Positions 6,567 through 13,288 of a stretch of 13,551 nucleotides of DNA are shown here, one piece after another (the first letter of the stretch is position 1; each line of letters opens with the position of its first letter). The DNA is taken from assembly GCA_025966335.1 (NCBI GenBank), contig JAICRS010000059.1, forward strand, positions 1 through 13,551. The letters run 5' to 3'. The position numbers and the translations under genes were made by a program. Source of the stretch: Nocardioidaceae bacterium (GTDB taxonomy: Bacteria > Actinomycetota > Actinomycetes > Propionibacteriales > Nocardioidaceae). The notes beneath the pieces are model-generated. The model saw only the letters and a program-made list of their open reading frames with translations. It was not told the origin of the DNA and searched no databases.

Positions 6567-8654
6567 ATGGGCAGCAGCGTCTACATCGCCTCCGTCGAGG
6601 GGTACACCGGCAAGTCCACGGTCGCGCTCGGCGTCCTGGAACGGCTCTCCCGCCGGGTCGAGCGGGTGGGCGTGTTCCGGCCGATCGTCCGCGCGGACGC
6701 CGGCCGCGACTACGTGCTGGAGCTGCTGACCGGGCACGAGGCGGTCAAGCTGTCGTACGACGAGTGCGCCGGTGTGACCTACGACGAGGTGCACGCGAAC
6801 CCGACCGCGGCGCTGGACCGGATCGTCGAGCGGTTCCACCGGGTGGCCGACCGTTGCGACGCGGTGGTCGTGGTCGGCAGCGACTACACCGACATCGGCA
6901 CGCCGACCGAGTTCTCCTACAACGCGCGGATCGCAGCGAACCTCGGCTCGCCGGTGCTGCTGGTCCTCAACGGCGCCGGCCGCACCGCTGAGGACGTCAC
7001 CACGATCGCCGACATGGCGTCGGCCGAGCTCCGCGCGAACCACGGCAGCTTGTTCGCGATCATCGCGAACCGGGTTGATAGTTCGGCGGCGGCCGAAGTG
7101 ACGGCTGCGCTGGGCAGCGAGGAGGTACCCGCCTTCGCGATCCCCGAGGAGCCGATCCTCAGCGCGCCCTCGGTCGGCGACCTGATGGGTGCGGTCGACG
7201 GCACTCTGGTCAGCGGCGACGAGGAGCTCCTGAACCGCGAGGCGACGGGCCTGGTGGTCGCGGCGATGACGATGCCGAACGTCCTCGACCGGCTCATCGA
7301 CGGAGCGGTCGTGATCGTGCCGGGCGACCGTCCCGAGGTCGTCCTCGGCGTGCTGATGGCGCACTCGTCGGCCACGTTCCCGCAGAGCTCCGGGATCGTG
7401 CTGAACGGTGGGCTGGCGCTGCCCGAACAGGTCACCCGGCTGATCGACGGGCTCGGTGTGACGATGCCGATCGTGGCCACGAACCTGGGTACCCACGCAG
7501 CCACAGCCGCCCTCTCCGCCGTACGCGGGCGCCTGACGAGGCAGTCCACCCGCAAGGTGACCACCGCGCTCAGCCTGTTCGGCCGCCACGTCGACGGGGA
7601 CGCGCTGCTCGACCGGCTCGAGGTCGCACGCAGCACCGCGGTCACCCCGCTGATGTTCGAGCACCAGCTGATCGACACCGCGGTCGCCGACCGCAGGCAC
7701 ATCGTGCTCCCCGAGGGCGAGGAGGAGCGGGTGCTGCGCGCCGCCGACATCCTGCTTCGCCGCGGCGTCGCCGACCTGACCCTGCTCGGCGACCCGATCG
7801 CGATCAACGCCAAGGCCGCCAGCCTCGGGCTCGACGTGTCCGCGGCGGCGCTGCTCAGCCCGCTCGACGAGGAGCTGCGGGAGAAGTTCGCCAAGGAGTA
7901 CGCCGAGCGCCGTGCGCACCGCGGGATCGACCTGGACGAGGCCCGGGACATCGTCTGCGACGTGTCCTACTTCGGCACGATGATGGTCCTGCTCGGCCTC
8001 GCCGACGGGATGGTCTCCGGCGCCGCGCACACCACGGCGCACACGATCCGACCGGCGTTGGAGGTGGTCCGCACGTTGCCGGGCGTCTCCGTGGTGTCCT
8101 CGGTGTTCTTCATGTGCCTGGAGAACCAGGTTCTGGTCTACGGCGACTGCGCGGTCAACCCGGACCCGACCGCGGAACAGCTGGCCGACATCGCGATCTC
8201 GTCCGCCGCCACCGCGGCCGCGTTCGGGGTGGAGCCTCGCGTGGCGATGCTGTCCTACTCGACAGGCACATCTGGCGCAGGCACCGACGTACAGAAGGTG
8301 TCCGCAGCCACCGACCTGGTCCGGCAGCGGGCGCCGGAGCTGCTGGTGGAGGGGCCGATCCAGTACGACGCGGCGATCGACGTGGCGGTTGCGCGCACGA
8401 AGCTGCCGGACTCGCAGGTCGCGGGCCGGGCGACGGTGTTCATCTTCCCGGACCTGAACACCGGCAACAACACCTACAAGGCCGTGCAGCGTTCGGCCGG
8501 TGCGGTCGCCGTGGGCCCGGTGCTGCAGGGCCTGCGCCGACCGGTGAACGACCTGTCCCGAGGGGCGCTGGTGCCCGACATCGTCAACACGGTGGCGATC
8601 ACCGCGATCCAGGCGCAGCAGAGCGGCGGGCAGATCGTGGGGGCCGGACGATGA
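6567..8654 (+). CDS. pta: Phosphate acetyltransferase, long form with N-terminal P-loop and DRTGG domains
   Basis: A 695-aa enzyme that interconverts acetyl-CoA plus phosphate with acetyl phosphate plus CoA (EC 2.3.1.8) in the cytoplasm. The N-terminal region is BioD-like, with a P-loop EGYTGKST (11-18). A middle DRTGG-type domain follows (roughly 200-340). The catalytic PTA domain begins about residue 363 with HIVLPEGEEERVLRAA and contains YGDCAVNPDP, MLSYSTGTSG, PDLNTGNNTYK and the end motif GPVLQGLRRPVNDLSRG. The length matches long-form Pta. The ATG has no good ribosome site; TAGCCT 7 bases upstream could be a -10 for a leaderless transcript. It overlaps ackA by ATGA. Confidence 0.95.
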   Translation: MGSSVYIASVEGYTGKSTVALGVLERLSRRVERVGVFRPIVRADAGRDYVLELLTGHEAVKLSYDECAGVTYDEVHANPTAALDRIVERFHRVADRCDAVVVVGSDYTDIGTPTEFSYNARIAANLGSPVLLVLNGAGRTAEDVTTIADMASAELRANHGSLFAIIANRVDSSAAAEVTAALGSEEVPAFAIPEEPILSAPSVGDLMGAVDGTLVSGDEELLNREATGLVVAAMTMPNVLDRLIDGAVVIVPGDRPEVVLGVLMAHSSATFPQSSGIVLNGGLALPEQVTRLIDGLGVTMPIVATNLGTHAATAALSAVRGRLTRQSTRKVTTALSLFGRHVDGDALLDRLEVARSTAVTPLMFEHQLIDTAVADRRHIVLPEGEEERVLRAADILLRRGVADLTLLGDPIAINAKAASLGLDVSAAALLSPLDEELREKFAKEYAERRAHRGIDLDEARDIVCDVSYFGTMMVLLGLADGMVSGAAHTTAHTIRPALEVVRTLPGVSVVSSVFFMCLENQVLVYGDCAVNPDPTAEQLADIAISSAATAAAFGVEPRVAMLSYSTGTSGAGTDVQKVSAATDLVRQRAPELLVEGPIQYDAAIDVAVARTKLPDSQVAGRATVFIFPDLNTGNNTYKAVQRSAGAVAVGPVLQGLRRPVNDLSRGALVPDIVNTVAITAIQAQQSGGQIVGAGR

Positions 8655-9850
8655 GCGACTGCGTGCTGGTGATCAACGCGGGCTCGTCCTCGCTGAAGTA
8701 CAGCCTGGTCGACGCCTCCACCGGGACCTCGGTCGCGGGCGGGCTCGTCGAGCGGATCGGCGAGTCGAACGGACTCTTGAGACACCGCGGCCCGGACGGC
8801 GAGAGCGAGCGCGAGCAGCGGATCGAGTCCCACGACGACGCGTTGCGTGCGGTGCTCCGCGCGTTCGCGTCCGAGGGGCCCTCGCTGGACGACATCGAGC
8901 TGGCCGCCATCGGGCACCGGGTGGTGCACGGCGGCGACCGGTTCGCCGACCCGGTGCTGATCGACGACGAGCTGATCAAGGCGGTAACCGAGCTGATCCC
9001 ACTGGCGCCGCTGCACAACCCGGCGAACCTGGAGGGCATGGAGGTCGCCCAGCGGATCTTCCCGGACCTGCCGCAGGTCGCCGTGTTCGACACCGCGTTC
9101 CACCAGACCCTGCCCGAGCACGCCTACACCTACGCGGTGCCCGCGGCGTGGAAGGAGGACCACCGGGTCCGCCGGTACGGCTTCCACGGCACCTCGCACG
9201 CGTTCGTGTCCGGCGAGGCCGCGAGGCTGCTGGACCGCGAGCCGGCGGAGGTGAACGTGATCGTGCTGCACCTCGGGAACGGCTGCTCCGCGACCGCGGT
9301 GCGAGGCGGGCAGTCGGTCGACACCTCGATGGGGATGACCCCGCTGGAGGGACTGGTGATGGGCACCCGGTCCGGCGACCTCGACCCGGCGCTGCACGCG
9401 CACCTGCACCGCGAGGTCGGCTGGTCGCTCGAGGAGATCGACCGGGTGCTCAACCGCGAGTCGGGCCTGAAGGGGATGGCCGGCGAGAACGACTTCCGCG
9501 AGCTGATGAAGCTGGTCGATGCGGGCGACGCGGCGGCGACCTTGGCGTTCGAGGTGTACTGCTACCGGATCCGGAAGTACGTCGGCGCCTTCTACGCCGC
9601 ACTCGGCCGGGTCGACGCGATCGCGTTCACCGCCGGGGTCGGCCAACACTCGCCCCGGATGCGGGAGCAGGTGCTCGGCGGCCTCGAGGCACTGGGCATC
9701 CGGCTCGACACCGACCGGAACCAGGACGATTCCCAGGAAGCCCGGGTGGTGTCGGCCGAGGACAGCCCGGTCGCGGTGATGGTGATCCCCACGAATGAGG
9801 AGTGGGAGATCGCACGACAGTCGTTGGGCGTCGTACGCGCGCAGAAGTGA
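8651..9850 (+). CDS. ackA: Acetate kinase
   Basis: A 399-aa ASKHA-fold kinase converting acetyl phosphate plus ADP to acetate plus ATP, and the reverse (EC 2.7.2.1). Visible are the N-terminal phosphate loop NAGSSSLK (9-16), GHRVVHGG, FHQTLPEHAYTYAVP, the GFHGTSH motif with the active-site His, HLGNGCS, the DTSMGMTPLEGL segment, GTRSGDLDP, FTAGVGQHS and the C-terminal PTNEEW-IA. The length is the family standard. The start at 8651 overlaps the pta stop (ATGA), giving NAGSSS at the right distance from the N-terminus; a longer in-frame extension upstream runs through pta and is not coding. An 11-bp-stem hairpin begins at the base after the stop. Confidence 0.96.
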   Translation: MSDCVLVINAGSSSLKYSLVDASTGTSVAGGLVERIGESNGLLRHRGPDGESEREQRIESHDDALRAVLRAFASEGPSLDDIELAAIGHRVVHGGDRFADPVLIDDELIKAVTELIPLAPLHNPANLEGMEVAQRIFPDLPQVAVFDTAFHQTLPEHAYTYAVPAAWKEDHRVRRYGFHGTSHAFVSGEAARLLDREPAEVNVIVLHLGNGCSATAVRGGQSVDTSMGMTPLEGLVMGTRSGDLDPALHAHLHREVGWSLEEIDRVLNRESGLKGMAGENDFRELMKLVDAGDAAATLAFEVYCYRIRKYVGAFYAALGRVDAIAFTAGVGQHSPRMREQVLGGLEALGIRLDTDRNQDDSQEARVVSAEDSPVAVMVIPTNEEWEIARQSLGVVRAQK

Positions 9851-9884
9851 CGGGTGCGACGCCCACTGCTTGACGTCGCACCCG
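9851..9884 (+). terminator. Hairpin terminator of pta-ackA
   Basis: CGGGTGCGACG (9851-9861) pairs perfectly with CGTCGCACCCG (9874-9884) around a 12-base loop. It begins at the base after the ackA stop. There is no T-run, but the position and the perfect 11-bp stem make a terminator or 3'-end stabiliser the best reading. Confidence 0.7.
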
Positions 9885-9924
9885 CCGGTACTGGTGTGGC
9901 CCGGAAGACGCGGATGGCCCGGAC

Positions 9925-9992
9925 CGCGACCGTGTTGCGCACCGAGCCCGCGACCGTGTTGCGCACCGACCCCGCAACCGTGGCGTACCCAG
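9925..9992. repeat. 24-bp direct repeat, two full copies and a degenerate third
   Basis: CGCGACCGTGTTGCGCACCG plus four bases (9925-9948) is repeated at 9949-9972 with one difference. A decayed third copy begins at 9973 (CGCAACCGTGGCG). It lies in the 410-bp gap between ackA and the convergent peptidase gene. Read on + it would encode 8-residue repeats (PATVLRTD), but no ribosome site or convincing ORF supports coding. Confidence 0.7.
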
Positions 9993-10025
9993 CCACGGAC
10001 CGCCCAGACGTGACCCCGCCCTCCC

Positions 10026-10091
10026 CGTTGAGACGTGCGAAATTCGCCGTTGAAACGCGGAGAAATTCACTTTGAGGCGTGGAGAAGTTCC
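10026..10091 (+). repeat. Array A of the 22-bp repeat family (three units)
   Basis: Three adjacent 22-bp units occupy 10026-10047, 10048-10069 and 10070-10091, reading on the + strand with the core CGTTGAGACGTG in unit 1. Units 2 and 3 carry some substitutions, and unit 2 has a one-base shift at its end. A C-rich leader ACCCCGCCCTCCC (10013-10025) precedes unit 1. The array lies about 175 bases after the ackA stop and its hairpin. A hairpin GGTCGC/GCGACC (10092-10121) starts at the base after unit 3. Confidence 0.8.
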
Positions 10092-10170
10092 GGTCGCATC
10101 GTGCAGGGATGCGCCGCGACCCGGGCCCGGGCGTACGACGCGCCTCGCCCGCGCCGACCGTGGCCACAAC

Positions 10171-10236
10171 GCGAAAACTCCACGTCTCGAGCGCGAAGAC
10201 TCCACGTCTCGACGGCGAATCTTGCGCGTCTCAACG
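10171..10236 (-). repeat. Array B of the 22-bp repeat family (three units)
   Basis: Read on the minus strand, units 1 to 3 occupy 10236-10215, 10214-10193 and 10192-10171. All carry GAGACG at the same place. Unit 1 begins CGTTGAGACGCGC and unit 2 CGTCGAGACGTGG. The array starts 24 bases after the stop codon of the leftward peptidase gene and is preceded by the same C-rich leader (CACCCCGCCCTCT). It is inverted relative to array A, 79 bp away. Confidence 0.85.
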
Positions 10237-10260
10237 AGAGGGCGGGGTGAACGCCGCGGG

Positions 10261-11727
10261 TCAGCGGCGCTTCTTGAGCTTCACGGTGAGCGTGCCGGAG
10301 TTGTCGGCGTAGGTGTAGGGGTCCCAGACCTTCACCCGGGCCTTGCCGCGGACGACCGGCCGGAAAGTGCCGACGTAGCGGTGGGTCCGCCGGTCGCAGT
10401 CAGCCCCGGATCGCGGCACGCGCAGGTCGACCCGCTTGCCCTGGATGTACAGCGACAGGTGGTCGGCCGCCGGCTTGGTCAGGTCGAGCGTGTGCTGGGG
10501 ACGGAACCGGCCGGCGTACCGGACGCAGCTGCCGTCGAACACGTCGTCGCCGCTACGCGCCACCCCGGTCACCACGACGCGGTACCTCGAGCGCGGCCGC
10601 AGCGACCGGTCGGTCAGGGCGCCGCGACGAGACGCCGCCCGCACGGTCACGAGCTCCTTTTTCAATCGGCGGGCGCCAGGGCCGGCGTGGCGGGCCGGGC
10701 GAGGCGCCGCCCCGGACACGGCCGGGTGCGAGGCCACCGACCGGCTGGCCAGGTCCTCGCGCAGCACGTAGAAGGTCAGCGAACCCTCGTTGTCCCGGCC
10801 GCGCTGGTCACCGACCTGCAGCCGCAGGTAGTCGGTCCGTCGTGGCGTGATCGTCGCCTCGTGCGTGTGCTCGCCGTCGCATGCAGACGCCCACGGGCTG
10901 TTCCCGTTGACGAGCAGTCCGCTCTCGTTCGGCGTCCAACCGTCCGCGGACCAACGACATGCGGCATCCGCGACATCCGCCCCCGCGCCGTACCGATAAA
11001 GCCCGTCGGCGACGATCCGGTACGTCGTCCCGCGCGACAGCTTGAACCCCGCGGTGACCGTGCTCCCGTCGGCCGGGACCGTCAGCTTCACGATCGCGGT
11101 GTCCTCCGCGTCGAGCTGCACCGTGCCCGGCTCGAACACCGGGATCGACGGCACGTTGCGGTCGCGATAGAAGGAGGTCTGCGCCGAGGCACCCGCGTGC
11201 GACAGCGAGATGTGGACGTGGTCGCGGTGCCGGGTCGTCTTGGAGCAGTTCCTCGGCTTGGCGCAGATGTTCGTCGTGTAGGGGCGTTTCTGGAAGCCGC
11301 CGGAGTACGACGAGTAGATGTAGTCGTCCCAGATGACGTACATGATTCCCATCCGCCGGGCGAGCGCGTCGGGGTTGCCCGCGCGGTCGGTGGCGAAGAT
11401 CCGCTCCAGGAACCGCTCGGCCTGCAACGCCTCTTGCGGCTGGTCGGCGTCCACGGCCCAGTCGAGGGCACGGCCGTCCTTGTGCTCGGACTGACCGCCG
11501 CTGTTGCACGGCCGCAGGGTGCCCGAGGACCCGGTGTGCGGGTACTGGTCGACCAGCCACCGCAGCAGGTACTCCGTGCCGGGCTTGGGCGCGGCGGTGC
11601 AGATCTCCTGCGGCTCGTAGCCGGAGTAGCTCTCGACGCTGCTCGCTCCGGCGGGGGCGGCACTCAGCACCGAGCCGACCAGCAGCGCAGCCAGTAGATA
11701 GGCGAGGTGGGCGGTTCTCGAAGTCAT
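10261..11727 (-). CDS. Secreted LAS-type zinc peptidase with lectin-like C-terminal domains
   Basis: A 488-aa exported protein with a Sec signal peptide (about 1-28, ending PAGA-S). The N-terminal domain shows H82-x6-D89 in SEHKDGRALDW and D169-H170-V-H172 in HRDHVHIS. This is the HxxxxxxD...HxH zinc set of LAS peptidases (MepA, VanX, D-Ala carboxypeptidases), so a cell-wall peptide hydrolase is inferred. Four Cys (43, 74, 155, 161) could form disulfides. From about residue 190 two beta-sandwich domains follow; the first (GTTYRIVADGLYRYG, then LLVNGNSPWA) resembles LecA/PA-IL-like sugar-binding domains. The ATG at 11727 is chosen for the signal peptide, although no good Shine-Dalgarno precedes it. 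An open frame extends upstream to 11970 but crosses repeat array C. Substrate unknown. Confidence 0.75.
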   Translation of the reverse strand: MTSRTAHLAYLLAALLVGSVLSAAPAGASSVESYSGYEPQEICTAAPKPGTEYLLRWLVDQYPHTGSSGTLRPCNSGGQSEHKDGRALDWAVDADQPQEALQAERFLERIFATDRAGNPDALARRMGIMYVIWDDYIYSSYSGGFQKRPYTTNICAKPRNCSKTTRHRDHVHISLSHAGASAQTSFYRDRNVPSIPVFEPGTVQLDAEDTAIVKLTVPADGSTVTAGFKLSRGTTYRIVADGLYRYGAGADVADAACRWSADGWTPNESGLLVNGNSPWASACDGEHTHEATITPRRTDYLRLQVGDQRGRDNEGSLTFYVLREDLASRSVASHPAVSGAAPRPARHAGPGARRLKKELVTVRAASRRGALTDRSLRPRSRYRVVVTGVARSGDDVFDGSCVRYAGRFRPQHTLDLTKPAADHLSLYIQGKRVDLRVPRSGADCDRRTHRYVGTFRPVVRGKARVKVWDPYTYADNSGTLTVKLKKRR

Positions 11728-11755
11728 GAGGGCACGCGGAAGTGGTCGGGCGGCA

Positions 11756-11785
11756 GATTCGGCAGGCCTCCCAACCTGCCGAATC
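11756..11785 (-). promoter_or_regulatory. Perfect 11-bp inverted repeat upstream of the peptidase gene
   Basis: GATTCGGCAGG (11756-11766) and CCTGCCGAATC (11775-11785) are perfect reverse complements around 8 bases. On the minus strand the loop reads TTGGGAGG, a ribosome-site-like sequence. The element lies 29-58 bases before the ATG at 11727. No T-run follows, so an operator or mRNA leader hairpin is more likely than a terminator. Confidence 0.6.
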
Positions 11786-11913
11786 AGATGCTTCGGGCGT
11801 GTCGCCTTGACAACGCCGACAAATCGTATCCAGTGAGGCATATGTGGCGTGGCGTTTCGGCTATTTCCGGCGTAAACGGACGCATTTGGGACCGCCGTCA
11901 ACGGGTGTACGAC

Positions 11914-11979
11914 GTGCAAACCCCACGTCTCGAGAGCGAAAAGTCCACGTCTCGACGGTGAAAAGGGCACGTCTCAACG
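11914..11979 (-). repeat. Array C of the 22-bp repeat family (three units)
   Basis: Read on the minus strand, units 1 to 3 occupy 11979-11958, 11957-11936 and 11935-11914. Unit 1 begins CGTTGAGACGTGC, unit 2 CGTCGAGACGTGG, unit 3 TCTCGAGACGTGG. The array begins 9 bases after the stop codon of the DUF1501 gene; the intervening bases are the C-rich leader (CCCCCTCCC). It is the only array with no inverted partner in the window. Confidence 0.85.
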
Positions 11980-11988
11980 GGGAGGGGG

Positions 11989-13269
11989 TCAGGACATGAG
12001 GTTGAGGGGGGTGTAGCGGAGGCCGGGGAAGACCTTGCTGATCGATCGGTCCGGGAACCGCCGGGTGATGATCTCGCCCAGCACGTTGCGGTAGTCGGTG
12101 GTCACCGCGAGGTCGCCCTCGACCAGCTTGTTGTCGCCGAGCCACGGCCACCTGCCGTAGTACCGGCCGCCCTTCACGCCGCCGCCGGCGACCAGCATCA
12201 TGTTGCCCCAACCGTGGTCGAGACCGCCGTTGCCGTTCTCGGCGACCCGCCGGCCGAACTCGCTGATCGTGACCACTGTGACCCGCGAGCGCAGCGTGCC
12301 GAGGTCGCGCATGAACGCGTCCAGCGCCGCCGCGAAACCGGCGACCATCGTCTGCATCTCGCCGTAGGCGACCTTGCCGTAGTCGCTGTGCAGGTCCCAC
12401 GACCCGTAGTCGATGGAGACCACCTCGGTGCCGACGTTCGCGCGGATCAGCTGCGCGGTGTCCTTGAGCGCGAGAGCGAGGTCCGCGGCCGGCCACTCCT
12501 CCTCCGGGTAGCGCACGCCGTTGCGCGGCGTGTAGCTCTGCGCGGCCACCGGCGCGAGCCGCTCCACGGTCTGCAGGGCGGACCGGCCGGCGTCCCCGAG
12601 CGGCCCGGGCGCCTTGCCCCAGACCGTCTGCAGCTGCCGGCGGCGCCGCGCGGACCAGTTGTCGTCGGCGCCCGACAGCCTGATCAGGCTCAACTTGTCG
12701 GCGGAGAGGGTCGGGGCGTCACCGACCATCATCGTCGGCACGATCGAGGAGGTGAGGTGGATCGCCTCGCTGGTCTGCGAGGTCCCGTTCAGGCCGATCA
12801 TCCGGTTCACCCAGCCGCGCCGCGTGCTCGATCCCGGGTCGGCGTCCTCGATCTCCTCCATGGCCAGGAAGTGCGACCGGTTCGGCCGCTCCATCCCCAC
12901 GGCGTGTACGGCGGCGAGCTCACCCCCGTCGTACAGCCACTGGAGCTTCCTCATCGAGGGATGCAGGCCGAACATGTCGTCCTGCGCGATCAGCGAGGCC
13001 TTGGGTACGGCGATCCCGGGTCGTGCCCGGTAGTAGTCGGGGTCCCCGTGCGGGACCACCACGCCGAGCCCGTCGATCCCGCCGCGGAGGCTGATCACGA
13101 CCAGCACGTTGCGGTCACGGGTCGCCGCGAACGAGGTCTGCCGCAGCGCGTCGCCGAACATCGTCGTGGCGACCGCGCCGGTGCTCGCCGCGGCCACACC
13201 CTGCATGAACCGGCGGCGGCTCATCCCGGCCGCGCGCTGGAAGTCCGCGCAGCAGTTCTCTTCGGTCAT
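11989..13269 (-). CDS. Tat-exported DUF1501 family protein
   Basis: A 426-aa protein of the DUF1501 family, whose fold is related to sulfatases and alkaline phosphatases; no reaction is established. The N-terminus carries a twin-arginine motif, SRRRFMQ (17-23), followed by a hydrophobic stretch and an AA-T cleavage region near 49, so folded export by Tat is predicted. The mature part starts VLVVISLRGGIDGLG, and the family DHGWG motif lies at about 351-355, followed by GGGVKGGRYYG. The ATG at 13267-13269 has AAGGAA 7 bases upstream. It lies 19 bases after a DUF1800 gene, the usual partner, and the two are probably one operon and function together. Array C directly follows the stop. Confidence 0.88.
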   Translation of the reverse strand: MTEENCCADFQRAAGMSRRRFMQGVAAASTGAVATTMFGDALRQTSFAATRDRNVLVVISLRGGIDGLGVVVPHGDPDYYRARPGIAVPKASLIAQDDMFGLHPSMRKLQWLYDGGELAAVHAVGMERPNRSHFLAMEEIEDADPGSSTRRGWVNRMIGLNGTSQTSEAIHLTSSIVPTMMVGDAPTLSADKLSLIRLSGADDNWSARRRRQLQTVWGKAPGPLGDAGRSALQTVERLAPVAAQSYTPRNGVRYPEEEWPAADLALALKDTAQLIRANVGTEVVSIDYGSWDLHSDYGKVAYGEMQTMVAGFAAALDAFMRDLGTLRSRVTVVTISEFGRRVAENGNGGLDHGWGNMMLVAGGGVKGGRYYGRWPWLGDNKLVEGDLAVTTDYRNVLGEIITRRFPDRSISKVFPGLRYTPLNLMS

Positions 13270-13288
13270 CGTCGTCTTCCTTCGAGGC

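Noticed and set aside
5919..8042. 707-codon open frame antisense to the AMIN-like gene and pta
   Set aside because: Composition is typical of GC-rich antisense frames and it spans two well-supported genes.
8114..8650. N-terminal extension of ackA in frame
   Set aside because: It overlaps the conserved pta catalytic domain; NAGSSS sits at the proper distance from the ATG at 8651.
9854..10075. 73-codon open frame after ackA containing 8-residue repeats
   Set aside because: It starts inside the ackA hairpin, lacks a ribosome site, and its repeats are explained by the 24-bp DNA repeat; its end runs into array A.
10072..11697. Long open frame on the + strand opposite the peptidase gene
   Set aside because: It is Arg/Gly/Val-rich antisense sequence of a gene with an intact signal peptide and zinc motifs; high GC produces such shadows.
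11881..11913. Fourth unit of array C
   Set aside because: Sequence beyond unit 3 (GTCGTACACC on the minus strand) no longer matches the invariant GA--CG-G positions.
11728..11970. 81-residue N-terminal extension of the peptidase
   Set aside because: It would bury the signal peptide inside the protein and encode part of repeat array C.
10026..11979. The 22-bp arrays as CRISPR
   Set aside because: Units are directly adjacent with no unique spacers, there are only three per array, and no cas gene is present.
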